From: Ketobacter sp. MCCC 1A13808
Lineage (GTDB): Bacteria; Pseudomonadota; Gammaproteobacteria; Pseudomonadales; Ketobacteraceae
NCBI RefSeq assembly: GCF_009746715.1
Contig: NZ_VRKW01000016.1
Coordinates: forward strand, 1 to 64,000
Length of the DNA: 64,000 bases
Reading direction: 5' to 3'
Both the position numbers and the translations under genes were made by a program. Below the pieces are notes generated by a model that made no database searches, was not told the origin of the DNA, and saw only the letters and a program-made list of their open reading frames with translations. This document shows positions 46,559 through 55,796 of the stretch, in pieces. Positions within the stretch are counted from its first letter, which is position 1; each line of letters starts with the position of its first letter.

Positions 46559-46762
46559 TTAAAGGTTCGCTATTTTATGAATACCGGAAACGCCAGTATA
46601 CCCTTCCCATTGATCGGTACGTCCTTCGCGCCAACCGCCGAGCCAAACTTGTCGTGCAATGGTTTCAGTGAAAGGGCAGGAGTCTTTTGAGCGACCGCTC
46701 ACACCTGCTTGATAGCCACGAGTATAGGCTCTGCTGGATTTATCGCGTTTTTGTCTCTTCAT
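46559..46762 (-). CDS. rmf: Ribosome modulation factor
   Basis: 67 residues, basic, matching Rmf: MKRQKRD start, AYTRGYQAGVSGRSKDSCPF and ARQVWLGGWREGRTDQWEGY. It dimerises 70S ribosomes into inactive 100S particles in stationary phase. GAGGT precedes the ATG. The adjacency to pyrD and rlmKL is the pseudomonad order. It has a slightly longer C-terminus than the 55-residue E. coli protein. Confidence 0.95.
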   Translation of the reverse strand: MKRQKRDKSSRAYTRGYQAGVSGRSKDSCPFTETIARQVWLGGWREGRTDQWEGYTGVSGIHKIANL

Positions 46763-47038
46763 AAACTATCGACCTCGTTTTCCTAGTTATAGGTTTTTGT
46801 GAAAATTGAAGCGTGAAGTTTGTGCTTGCATGTCTCCTTGGAGGATGATTGCGGGGAAAAGTTCCGGCGTCCTTTTTTCAAAGGCCGGACTTATATTAGT
46901 ACCGAAGTTAGACGTGAATGTCGACATAAAATTTGTCATATAAATGACACGCTTGTATTGATTTAAGTAATAGATAAAACCCTGATCAACTCGGGTTGCT
47001 TTATAATTCAGAGAGTTAATTAAAGGTGTTAATTCATA

Positions 47039-49231
47039 ATGAATGAGATGGATTGGAATACATCGCGCTTGGTAATCACCTGTGCTGGTGGACTGGAACG
47101 TTTTTTATTGGAAGAAATTCAAGGCATTGGCGGTGATGACTACCAATTAGTGGGGAGTGCGGTGGAAGGCCCTGCAGGGCTGAAAAATCTCTATCAGTTT
47201 TGTCTTTGGTCCCGTATCGCCTCGCGAATTTTGCTGCCTATTGCGGAGTTTGAATATAAAAACGAGCAGGAATATTACGAAAGCTTGCGTCAGGTGCACT
47301 GGCAGATGCATATGGATGTGAAAGACAGCCTTTCCATTTCGGTGTCTAAAGATGCTTCGGTTAACCTGAATACGCAATATATTATGTACAAAACCAAGGA
47401 TGCAATTGTCGACCATTTTCGTGATTGCGTCGGTGATCGCCCCAATATAGATACTCGCGCCCCCGATCTGCGCATTCATGTTCACTTTGGAAAAAGTAGC
47501 GTGCAGGTGTCGCTGGAATTGTCCGGTGAGCCACTGCACCGGCGCGGTTACCGTGTGGCGCAAAACGAAGCGCCGATCAAAGAAACACTGGCTGCTGCGT
47601 TGTTAATGAGTGCCGGTTGGCCAAAGTTTGCTGATAATCTAATTGATCCCATGTGTGGCTCCGGTACCTTGCTGATCGAAGCCGCTATGATGAAGGCCGA
47701 TATTGCGCCTGGATTAATACGAAAAGGGTTTGGCTTTGAGCGTTGGCGTTATCATGATGAAACACTGTGGCAACAAGTCATAAGCGAAGCAGCCGGGCGT
47801 GATTTGTCAGAAAAAATTGAATTTTCCATCAAAGGGTACGATGCAGATCAGAATTCGATACAGTCGTCCTTAAATAATATTCGTGCAGCGGGGCTAGATG
47901 GTTGCATTCACGTTGAGCGCCGGGAATTAATCAACTTTTCGGTGAACGAAAAGGTGGCTGCGCAGGGCGGTGTAGTGGTAATCAATCCACCTTATGGTGA
48001 ACGTCTTGATAAAGACACCCAATTGATTTTTCTTTATCGGGCAATGGCTCGTTTGCTGCAGAAGAACTGTATGCACTGGTCAGTTGGTCTGATCAGTAAT
48101 CAGGTGGAGTTTGTCGATGCATTGCAACTTGAAGATCCAGCGACTTTCAGAGTCTATAACGGTCCGATCCGTTGTGTCATTCGTTCCGGAAAAGTGGTAG
48201 AGCGCCCGACACAATATCAACGATTGCCGTTACCAATGCGTCAGATAAATGCGGAAGTCGTCCCTGCGGTTGATATGTTGAACCGGATCAGGAAAAACGT
48301 AAAAACCATTTCAAAATGGGTTGAACGCGAGCAAATCGCAGCGTACCGAATCTATAACGCCGATATCCCCGAATACAATCTGGCCATCGATTGGTATAAC
48401 GGGCACCTGCAGGTGCAGGAGTATGCGCCGCCGAAAACCGTCGATCCTGATAAAGCAGCTCGACGTTTACAAGATGCTATCGATGGCCTGCGACTGTTAT
48501 TTGATATTTCCTTTTCGCACATCCATGTCAAAAGCCGGCAGCAGCAGAAAGGGCGGCAGCAGTATCAGAAGCTCAGCGATAAGAAGCGAACCTTTCTGAT
48601 TGAAGAGGAGCGGGCGCTACTGCTGGTGAATCTGGACGATTACCTGGATACGGGGGTGTTTCTGGATCACCGTCCGACCCGTATTGACATCCAAAAGCTG
48701 GCTAAAGGTAAACGTTTTCTGAATTTATTTTGCTATACCGGAGCCGGCACCGTTCATGCGGCGCTGGGCGGAGCGAAGAAAACGGTATCGGTGGACATGT
48801 CGGCTACTTATCTGAACTGGGCGCGTAATAATTTGTATATTAACGGATGCTCAGAATCGGTTCATGAGTTGATCCAGACGGATTGTCTAAAGTGGTTGAA
48901 AACCACTAATGATCAGTTTGATGTCATTTTTCTGGACCCGCCTACCTTTTCTAATTCAAAGCGTATGGACGGTCATTTTGATGTGCAGAAATCCCAGGTT
49001 GAATTACTGGATCTGGTGATGAAACGACTTGAGCCCGGCGGCGTAGTGATATTCTCGAACAACTTTAACAAGTTTAAGCTGGAGCCGGAACTGGAGCAGC
49101 GCTATGACGTGAAAGATAGGACCAAAGCTAGCCTGCCACCCGATTTTTCCCGTGGTAAACCGGTTCACTTCTGTTGGGAGTTTCGGCATAAAGCGGGAGA
49201 GCCGAATGTGAGTCACCGTATCTATAAGTAA
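47039..49231 (+). CDS. rlmKL: Bifunctional 23S rRNA methyltransferase RlmKL
   Basis: 730 residues. A THUMP domain near 50-160, then the RlmL half (m2G2445) with DPMCGSGTLLIEAAMM and the catalytic NPPYGERL; the C-terminal RlmK half (m7G2069) has FLNLFCYTGAGTVHAALGGAKKTVSVDMS and LDPPTFSNSKRM. Both active sites are intact, so the fused bifunctional form is expected. Preceded by AAGGTG. An adjacent in-frame ATG at 47045 is an alternative start. Confidence 0.95.
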   Translation: MNEMDWNTSRLVITCAGGLERFLLEEIQGIGGDDYQLVGSAVEGPAGLKNLYQFCLWSRIASRILLPIAEFEYKNEQEYYESLRQVHWQMHMDVKDSLSISVSKDASVNLNTQYIMYKTKDAIVDHFRDCVGDRPNIDTRAPDLRIHVHFGKSSVQVSLELSGEPLHRRGYRVAQNEAPIKETLAAALLMSAGWPKFADNLIDPMCGSGTLLIEAAMMKADIAPGLIRKGFGFERWRYHDETLWQQVISEAAGRDLSEKIEFSIKGYDADQNSIQSSLNNIRAAGLDGCIHVERRELINFSVNEKVAAQGGVVVINPPYGERLDKDTQLIFLYRAMARLLQKNCMHWSVGLISNQVEFVDALQLEDPATFRVYNGPIRCVIRSGKVVERPTQYQRLPLPMRQINAEVVPAVDMLNRIRKNVKTISKWVEREQIAAYRIYNADIPEYNLAIDWYNGHLQVQEYAPPKTVDPDKAARRLQDAIDGLRLLFDISFSHIHVKSRQQQKGRQQYQKLSDKKRTFLIEEERALLLVNLDDYLDTGVFLDHRPTRIDIQKLAKGKRFLNLFCYTGAGTVHAALGGAKKTVSVDMSATYLNWARNNLYINGCSESVHELIQTDCLKWLKTTNDQFDVIFLDPPTFSNSKRMDGHFDVQKSQVELLDLVMKRLEPGGVVIFSNNFNKFKLEPELEQRYDVKDRTKASLPPDFSRGKPVHFCWEFRHKAGEPNVSHRIYK

Positions 49232-49260
49232 ATCGAATCTCATCAGATACCGGCTGCAGC

Positions 49261-50154
49261 TTAATCTTTCGTATCCTGGTCGGTTTCGAGGTCGCTGTTT
49301 TGCGAATCTTCGACCAGTTGCGTTAATTCGTCGCCGGGGATTTTACTTTGCAGAGACTTTATTTGCGCGCGTAGTTCACTGATCGATTCGTTTTGTTTGT
49401 CAATTATGTTGTTCAGCATCTCGGTGTTGTTTTGCGACTCTGTAGTGGTCGTTTCGGAGGCTTCGTTTTGCAGCTGGCTAGTATGAAAAGATTCATGTAG
49501 TAAAAACACAACTTCGCGTAATTTTTCACTGTGTTCCACGTTTTCGCATAGCGCCAGTAATGCTTTATAGAGCTTAAGTTCGAGATCATGACGGGAGTCA
49601 CTTTCGTCCGTTATTTCCCCGATCATTTCTGACAACGGTTTTAGACTGGCCAGTTGCTCGTCCAGCGCGTGTTTTTGTTTTGATAAGGTTTCGATAATAG
49701 CGTTTTTGGTGTTGATTTCTTCGGCATGAACTTCACTGAGAAGTGTGCGGGCTGCGTCCAGGCGGGCTTCAATACCTTCACTTAATTGAATGGCGAACGT
49801 GTTGTAGCTTTTGATTTTTTCCCGCCACGGAGGGTTTGTACTGGCTGCATATTCCTGCAAAAGCGATAACTCACCCTGTAGCGCGGCGTAGCGAATTGAT
49901 ATGGCCATATCTTCAGGCTTGTAATCAGCCTGGAACGCGATGGTTTCTGTACTGCAGTGGGCGGTGGTGTCGTCTAATTCCAGCTGCAGGTGATGATCCA
50001 GGCTGTCGCCGCTGATATCCTCTTTAACGGTGGTTAGAATGGAGGTAAGGTAGGCGATTGTTTTTTTCTGACGGCGAAGCATTAATAGCAGTATGACAAC
50101 TGCTATGACCAGCACTAATATAACCTGGAGTGTGACTAATAATTCAGTGGACAT
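49261..50154 (-). CDS. Membrane-anchored coiled-coil protein, function unknown
   Basis: 297 residues from MSTELLV. One membrane segment at 5-26 followed at once by basic residues (RRQKK), so the long remainder should lie in the cytoplasm. The rest is Glu/Gln/Leu-rich with heptad-like helices, notably about 115-175 and 225-285, ending in an acidic tail. No enzyme motif is seen. I chose ATG 50154 because it overlaps the stop of the upstream small frame (ATGTCCACTGA), a typical translational coupling; a seven-codon extension to 50175 is possible. It is convergent with rlmKL. Confidence 0.7.
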   Translation of the reverse strand: MSTELLVTLQVILVLVIAVVILLLMLRRQKKTIAYLTSILTTVKEDISGDSLDHHLQLELDDTTAHCSTETIAFQADYKPEDMAISIRYAALQGELSLLQEYAASTNPPWREKIKSYNTFAIQLSEGIEARLDAARTLLSEVHAEEINTKNAIIETLSKQKHALDEQLASLKPLSEMIGEITDESDSRHDLELKLYKALLALCENVEHSEKLREVVFLLHESFHTSQLQNEASETTTTESQNNTEMLNNIIDKQNESISELRAQIKSLQSKIPGDELTQLVEDSQNSDLETDQDTKD

Positions 50155-50389
50155 GTCGAGTATTTGTTTCCGCAATAATACCAGCCATATTATTTCCAGT
50201 ATGGTTCAAAAATTTAGAATTGCCCGTTATTAAACGGTTGAAGTCGCTCAAAAAAACGACGGTTTGAGCTGGGGTGCGGTTGTGTTTATCGCAAATTGTT
50301 TGCATTGTCACTGTAGCCAGGGCCAGGGAGCGCGTTCGGGGGCGTGCTGATCCATCTTCTAACTCTTTGAATATATGACTATAGTTCAA
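50144..50389 (-). CDS. Possible small protein coupled to the downstream membrane protein
   Basis: Up to 81 residues from a TTG start at 50389, or 53 from an internal ATG at 50305. Its stop overlaps the start of the downstream gene by 11 bases, which favours a real upstream gene. It has a hydrophilic N-terminus and a segment TPAQTVVFLSDFNRLITGNSKF that looks structured. No ribosome site is visible for either start and no family is recognised. The TTG lies only 58 bp from the divergent 1370-residue gene, leaving little room for two promoters. Confidence 0.4.
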   Translation of the reverse strand: MNYSHIFKELEDGSARPRTRSLALATVTMQTICDKHNRTPAQTVVFLSDFNRLITGNSKFLNHTGNNMAGIIAETNTRHVH

Positions 50390-50447
50390 TCTGGCAATTG
50401 ATTTATTTCAAATTCATCCAAGGATAAAAACACAAAGGAGATAGCGA

Positions 50448-53400
50448 ATGGGTTGGCGGGCTTTAGGTTTGGTGCTGTTGTTGCTGTTTGCACCAGTTGG
50501 CTTTTCTCAAAGCACTGCAGTACCGGATGCCTTGCAGCCCTGGATCGATTGGGTGTTGCAAGAAGCGCCTGAACGAACCTGTCCATTTCAGATGACCGCT
50601 TTTGAGCGCCGCCAATGTGCCTGGCCGGGCAAGCTGGAATTATCCGCTACAGCATTGGGCTTGGATTTCTCGCAGCAGTGGACGTTGTTTTCGACGCAGC
50701 GGGTTTTTTTGCCCGGTTCAGACGGTTACTGGCCACAAAGCGTCCTGGTTAATCAGGAAAAGCACTTGGTGGTGGATTTCAAAGGGCAAGCCTCCATCGA
50801 ACTGCCGCCCGGCAATTACGCAGTACAAGGCACCATTCCCTGGCAGCGCATACCGGACACGATACCCATTCCGCAAAACACCGGTATTGTTTCGTTAATG
50901 GTGAATCAAATTCCGGTGGAGCATCCCAAGCGCGATGACAACGGCCGTTTGTGGCTGGTGCAACGGCAGGCAGAGGCAGGCGCTGACAACACAGAGACAG
51001 AGGACAAGCTCAGTCTGCGGGTGTATCGCCAACTGGTGGATGATATTCCGTTCCGCATAGAAACCCATTTAGAACTGGAAGTCTCGGGTAAAGCCCGGGA
51101 AATGGTGCTGGGAAAAGTGTTGTTTGATGGTTTTCAGATACGCCGTTTTGACAGCCCTCTGCCTGCGCGCATCGAAAACGATGGGCGGTTGCGGGTGCAG
51201 TTGCGCCCGGGCCAATGGACCCTGGATTTGATTGCGCATAATCAGAAACCGGTTGATCAGGTTTTTCTGGAAAACAGCGAACACGGGTTTTGGCCGGAGG
51301 AGGAGGTCTGGGTATTTCAAGGCAAACCGGAGCTGCGCCAGGTGCAGGTGGAAGGGGTTGACGGTATTGATCCTAACCAAACCTCGCTTCCGGAGGCGTG
51401 GAAACGCTGGCCGGCTTTTCGGCTAAGCAGCGGACAAGCGATGAAACTTTCGGTGTTGCGGCGCGGTGATCCGCAGCCCGCACCCAACCGATTGCAAAAT
51501 CAACGGGACTTATGGCTGGATTTCGACGGTGCCGGTATGACCGTACGGGATCGCCTGCAAGGCACGATGACTAGGGATTGGCGGCTGAACGTGGGGCAAG
51601 GCATGGCCCTGGGGCGCTTGACTCTGGACGATAGACCTCAGGTCATTACCGAGGTCGGTAATGAGGTTGGTGTTGAGGTGCGCCAGGGTAGGTTAAACGC
51701 CGAAGCCTTGAGCCGGTTTCAGCTTAAAGAGGGCACCCATAAGCAGCGTTTTCCGGCTTCCGGCTGGCAGCTTGATTTTGATCAGTTAAGCGGGGTACTG
51801 CATCTGCCCCCGGGGTGGCGGGCGATGATGGTGTCAGGCGTGGATACGGTCAGTAATACCTGGATCAGCAGTTGGAGCGTATGGGATGTGTTTATCGTCC
51901 TCATTGCAGTGGCTGCCATTATTAAATTACGGGGTATTTGGACGGGAGTGATCGGTGGCCTGTCCCTGTTGCTGATTTATCCGGAAGAGGCCGGGTTTTT
52001 GTATCTATTGTTAAATTTGATAGCGGTGATGGCGATGCTTTCGTTGTTACCGGAGGGCCGTCTATTCCGGTTTCTGCGTTGGTATGCGAGCGGAGCGATG
52101 ATCGTGCTGGTGCTTTGGATGTTGGGCTTTATGGTGGAGCAGGCCCGATTCGGGATGTATCCCCAGTTGCAGAAAAGCTGGGTGACTATGGGCCAGGACG
52201 GACCCTCGGGAGCCGCAATGCCGGGTGCGCAAACTGACAGCGTAGAAAGCAGGATAGCTGCCGACGGGATTGCGGAACCGGCGATGTCTTCGGCGATGAT
52301 GGAAGCGGTGTCCGCGAATCGTTATTCACCCAAGCTGCAGGCCGGAAAAAAAGAGGCAGCTGTTGCGCAGCAGTACATGGATCAAGTTGATCCGGGCCTG
52401 TCGGCGCAGACCGGGCCGGGTATACCATCTTGGGATTGGCAGCCAATTTACCTGCAGTGGAGCGGGCCGGTGACGCAGCAGGAACCATTAACCGTATGGT
52501 TGATGTCGCCGCTGGAAAGCCGGTTTTTAAATGGCTTAAGAGTGGTATCCGGATTACTTTTGCTGATGGCCATTCTGGGATTTAAGCGTCAGCGCGGCCA
52601 ATGGCAATTTGCTTCATGGAAAGGCAAGGCAAGTACGGCCATTATGGTGTGTGTATTGGTATCTATTTTGCCTTTTGCGCAAGAGGCCAAAGCGGATATC
52701 CCCGATCCCGAATTGCTCAATAGCCTGAAACAGCGATTATTGACTGAAGAGGACTGCACTCCCGCCTGTTTGTCCGTGATGCGCACCCGCATTGACCTTT
52801 TAAAAAGCCGGCTGACAGTCAGAATGCAAGTACATGCGGTCCGTAATGTGATCTGGGCTTTGCCGCAAAGTGGACAGCAATGGCAGGTAGACGGGCTTCT
52901 ATTGGACGATCAGGATCACCCGTTGGACTCGCCTGACGCCAATTCTCCTTTGCGAACGTTTATTCCGCAAGGCGAGCACGAAATCGTCATAACCGGGCTG
53001 GTGTCATCGCAACAGGACTTTCAGCTCAGTTTCCCTGTTATGCCTCACAACGTGGAGCTGAACTTGTCCGGGTTCACTTCGAAAGGGTTGGATAATGGGC
53101 GCTTGCGTAGTCATGTTTTGTATTTCTATCCGATTTCCAGCACACAACAGCAAGCGGAAAAACAAGCCTTCAAAACGCAAGCCATTGCCCCTTTCGTCCG
53201 GGTCGAAAGAGAGTTACGGCTGGGTTTGAACTGGTATCTGGAAACCCGTGTACGGCGTGTCGCACCAGCCGAGGGCGGGATCAGTCTGGAAATTCCGTTA
53301 CTGGAAGGGGAATCCGTTACGACGCGTGAAATGCAGGTGGAAGCAGGCAAAGCGATTGTTGCCCTGCAACCGGGTGAAGATACCCAGACTTGGTATTCTG

Positions 53401-54560
53401 CTCTGGATAAATCCTCACTGATCAAGCTGGAGGCACCCGATACCGCGTTGTGGTCGGAACATTGGATTGTGAATCCTTCTGCATTGTGGCATCTGCAGTT
53501 TGAAGGTTTACCGATGGTTAAGGAAAGCGGAGCAGTTACACAATGGCGTCCTCGTTGGCGTCCCTATCCCGGTGAGCAGCTTAACCTGACTATAACCCGG
53601 CCTGAAGCAGTGCAAGGGGCCACCCAGACCATTGATTGGATCCGGCAGACCTGGGAACCGGGTCAGCGCGAATCACTGGGCAAACTGCGGATGCACGTGA
53701 TCACCAGTAAAGGCACGGAGCAACGAATACAGTTGCCGGAGCAAGCCAGAATCAAGCAATTAAAATTGGGTGATGAGTTGCGCTCAGTGGCGGAATCCAA
53801 CGTTAACCTGATTGTGCCACTCAACCCGGGTGAACATTGGCTCGAAGTGGAGTGGAGCGAACCGCGTACATTGGATTGGAAAGCCAGCACACCGTTGGTG
53901 GCTATGGAGGGTGCTTATGTTAACCACAGTATCGGTGTCAGCGTTCCGCGCGATCGCTGGGTGTTATTTGTGGGTGGCCCTGCGATGGGCCCGGCGGTCT
54001 TGTTCTGGGGTATTTTAATCGTTTCCGTCATCATTGCGCTGGTGTTGGGTCGGTTTCGTCAGTTGCCGGTGAAAACCTGGCAGTGGTTGTTGTTAATTTT
54101 GGGTTTATGCGCCGGTTGGATAGAGGCCATCGTACCCGTGGTTATGTGGTTCTGGATGATGCATATGCGGCAATCAGATTGGTATGCGCGTCTTAATCGC
54201 GTGCAGTTTAATTTTATGCAGGTGGTGCTGGCCATCTTTAGTTTTTTCACTTTCATGCTATTGATTGCTGCGATTCCTAACGGGCTGGTTGGCAGCCCGG
54301 ATATGGGCGTGGTCGGAAACGGGTCCAGTCAGTATTTTCTGAATTGGTTTGTGGATCGGGGGCAGGGCGCTCTGGAAACGGCCTGGATAATCAGCTTGCC
54401 TCTTTGGGTGTATCGTGGACTCATGTTGTTGTGGTCATTATGGTTGGTGGTGTATTTGTTACGATGGTTAAAATGGGGGTGGGCGGCGTTTGTACATGAC
54501 GGATATTGGCATTCTGCTGATCAAAATCCGCCTCCGGAACAAGGGCTGGCAGAACAATGA
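50448..54560 (+). CDS. Large multi-pass membrane protein, 1370 aa, function unknown
   Basis: AAGGAGA precedes the ATG, and a signal peptide (about 1-21) is followed by a large periplasmic beta-rich domain (about 22-478). Four membrane segments lie at about 481-497, 500-513, 516-535 and 549-564, two at about 696-712 and 730-745, then a second large beta-rich periplasmic domain (about 746-1180), and four segments at about 1183-1203, 1211-1238, 1255-1277 and 1325-1342. The two periplasmic domains look related in style (LPQSGQQW, IPQGEHEIVI, LNPGEHWLEVEW; LPPGNYAV, LRPGQWTLDL), suggesting internal duplication. I recognise no catalytic motif or family. It overlaps a glutaredoxin-like gene by 4 bp, so the two are cotranslated. 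Confidence 0.88.
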   Translation: MGWRALGLVLLLLFAPVGFSQSTAVPDALQPWIDWVLQEAPERTCPFQMTAFERRQCAWPGKLELSATALGLDFSQQWTLFSTQRVFLPGSDGYWPQSVLVNQEKHLVVDFKGQASIELPPGNYAVQGTIPWQRIPDTIPIPQNTGIVSLMVNQIPVEHPKRDDNGRLWLVQRQAEAGADNTETEDKLSLRVYRQLVDDIPFRIETHLELEVSGKAREMVLGKVLFDGFQIRRFDSPLPARIENDGRLRVQLRPGQWTLDLIAHNQKPVDQVFLENSEHGFWPEEEVWVFQGKPELRQVQVEGVDGIDPNQTSLPEAWKRWPAFRLSSGQAMKLSVLRRGDPQPAPNRLQNQRDLWLDFDGAGMTVRDRLQGTMTRDWRLNVGQGMALGRLTLDDRPQVITEVGNEVGVEVRQGRLNAEALSRFQLKEGTHKQRFPASGWQLDFDQLSGVLHLPPGWRAMMVSGVDTVSNTWISSWSVWDVFIVLIAVAAIIKLRGIWTGVIGGLSLLLIYPEEAGFLYLLLNLIAVMAMLSLLPEGRLFRFLRWYASGAMIVLVLWMLGFMVEQARFGMYPQLQKSWVTMGQDGPSGAAMPGAQTDSVESRIAADGIAEPAMSSAMMEAVSANRYSPKLQAGKKEAAVAQQYMDQVDPGLSAQTGPGIPSWDWQPIYLQWSGPVTQQEPLTVWLMSPLESRFLNGLRVVSGLLLLMAILGFKRQRGQWQFASWKGKASTAIMVCVLVSILPFAQEAKADIPDPELLNSLKQRLLTEEDCTPACLSVMRTRIDLLKSRLTVRMQVHAVRNVIWALPQSGQQWQVDGLLLDDQDHPLDSPDANSPLRTFIPQGEHEIVITGLVSSQQDFQLSFPVMPHNVELNLSGFTSKGLDNGRLRSHVLYFYPISSTQQQAEKQAFKTQAIAPFVRVERELRLGLNWYLETRVRRVAPAEGGISLEIPLLEGESVTTREMQVEAGKAIVALQPGEDTQTWYSALDKSSLIKLEAPDTALWSEHWIVNPSALWHLQFEGLPMVKESGAVTQWRPRWRPYPGEQLNLTITRPEAVQGATQTIDWIRQTWEPGQRESLGKLRMHVITSKGTEQRIQLPEQARIKQLKLGDELRSVAESNVNLIVPLNPGEHWLEVEWSEPRTLDWKASTPLVAMEGAYVNHSIGVSVPRDRWVLFVGGPAMGPAVLFWGILIVSVIIALVLGRFRQLPVKTWQWLLLILGLCAGWIEAIVPVVMWFWMMHMRQSDWYARLNRVQFNFMQVVLAIFSFFTFMLLIAAIPNGLVGSPDMGVVGNGSSQYFLNWFVDRGQGALETAWIISLPLWVYRGLMLLWSLWLVVYLLRWLKWGWAAFVHDGYWHSADQNPPPEQGLAEQ

Positions 54561-54799
54561 AAGAGGAATTGATTTTTTATACCACGTTGGGGTGCCATTT
54601 ATGTGACCAGGCGCGGGAGGTGTATCAGTCGACACTAAATCCCGACTATTTTCATGTGCAGGAAGTGGAAATCGCGGAACAGGATACGTTGATCGAACGT
54701 TATGGTACTCGGATTCCGGTGCTTAAAAACCCACTGAATCATCAGGAAATTGAGTGGCCATTCGACCCGGATTCATTGATGCAGTTTTTATCAGATTAA
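54557..54799 (+). CDS. Glutaredoxin-like protein (DUF836)
   Basis: 80 residues. A thioredoxin-fold start LIFYTTLGCHLCDQARE carries a CxxC pair (CHLC, about residues 12-15), and TRIPVLKNP contains the cis-proline expected of the fold. It is the DUF836 glutaredoxin-like group, probably a cytoplasmic thiol carrier. Its ATG overlaps the TGA of the 1370-residue gene (ATGA). Convergent with tatD, 5 bp apart. Confidence 0.88.
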   Translation: MKEELIFYTTLGCHLCDQAREVYQSTLNPDYFHVQEVEIAEQDTLIERYGTRIPVLKNPLNHQEIEWPFDPDSLMQFLSD

Positions 54800-54803
54800 G
54801 CTA

Positions 54804-55604
54804 TTACCGATGCTCGAAATTAAACAGTCGTCGAGCATTCAGGGTGGTTTGCCGGGCTAATGCTTCGCTGTCGGTGGATAGGAGTCCGGCAATAAACCCG
54901 GTGATGTGGGGTAGGTATTTTGGTTCGTTGCGGCGGGATTTCGGTTTCGGTTTAAGCGTTCGGGGCAGTAGATAAGGGCAATCTGTTTCCAACAGAAGTC
55001 GATCGGCGGGAATCATTTTAACCAGCTCCCGCAAATGCATTCCACGTCGCTCGTCGCAAATCCACCCGGTTATGCCAATGTATAAGCCCAGATCCAAGTA
55101 GTGTTCCAGTTCCGCCTGCGTTCCGGTGAAACAATGAATCACGCCACCTGCCAGTTGCGACATAACGTTTTTTAGCATGCTGAGTTGATCATCGTGAGCG
55201 TCTCGCTCGTGTAAGAACAGTGGCATTTTCAATTCCGCTGCTAATTCCAGCTGGCTCTCAAAGGCCTTGCGCTGCTGTTCCGGAGCGGAAAAATTGCGGT
55301 TGTAATCCAGTCCTGTTTCACCGATGGCCACCACTTTGCAATCCGCGGCCAGACTTGTTAGCTGCGCTGCGTGCTGCGGTGTCCATTCCTTTGCGTGATG
55401 AGGGTGTACTCCGGCGGTGCTGAAGGTGACGTCCGGAAAGCGGCGGCAGAGCTGCACTGCCTGCTGCGATTCCAGCAGATTAGTGCCGGTAATCAGCAGG
55501 GTCGTTACGCCACTAGCCACGGCCGATTCGATAACCTGCTCCAGATCCTCGGCAAAGGACTTGTCGGTAAGGTTGACGCCGATATCGGTTAATGGCGAGA
55601 TCAT
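54804..55604 (-). CDS. tatD: TatD-family metal-dependent DNase
   Basis: 266 residues, close to E. coli TatD: start DIGVNLTDKSF, STAGVHPHHAKEW, VAIGETGLDYNRNFS, HCFTGTQAELEHYLDLG, ITGWICDERRG and LLLETDCPYLLPR with RRNEPKYLPHI. The DIGVNL start (rather than DSHCH) marks the TatD branch. It is a 3'-5' exonuclease or Mg-dependent nuclease involved in DNA-repair/fragmentation; despite the name it is not needed for Tat export. No tat genes are nearby. Confidence 0.93.
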   Translation of the reverse strand: MISPLTDIGVNLTDKSFAEDLEQVIESAVASGVTTLLITGTNLLESQQAVQLCRRFPDVTFSTAGVHPHHAKEWTPQHAAQLTSLAADCKVVAIGETGLDYNRNFSAPEQQRKAFESQLELAAELKMPLFLHERDAHDDQLSMLKNVMSQLAGGVIHCFTGTQAELEHYLDLGLYIGITGWICDERRGMHLRELVKMIPADRLLLETDCPYLLPRTLKPKPKSRRNEPKYLPHITGFIAGLLSTDSEALARQTTLNARRLFNFEHR

Positions 55605-55796
55605 GAAAACTCCTGAGTGTTAGATTAATGGGGCGCATGTTGTCGTTCAGAGCGAGAATTTTACCTGTTATTTTAAGGGGTTGCCCGCTTTACCTGAGGT
55701 TATTTAAGTGCTGTCCGTTGGCCGTTGCGGCTTTGGTCTACACTTTGAATAACGTATACCGTATTTTCCTGTTAATCACTCAAAGTGAAGTATTCC

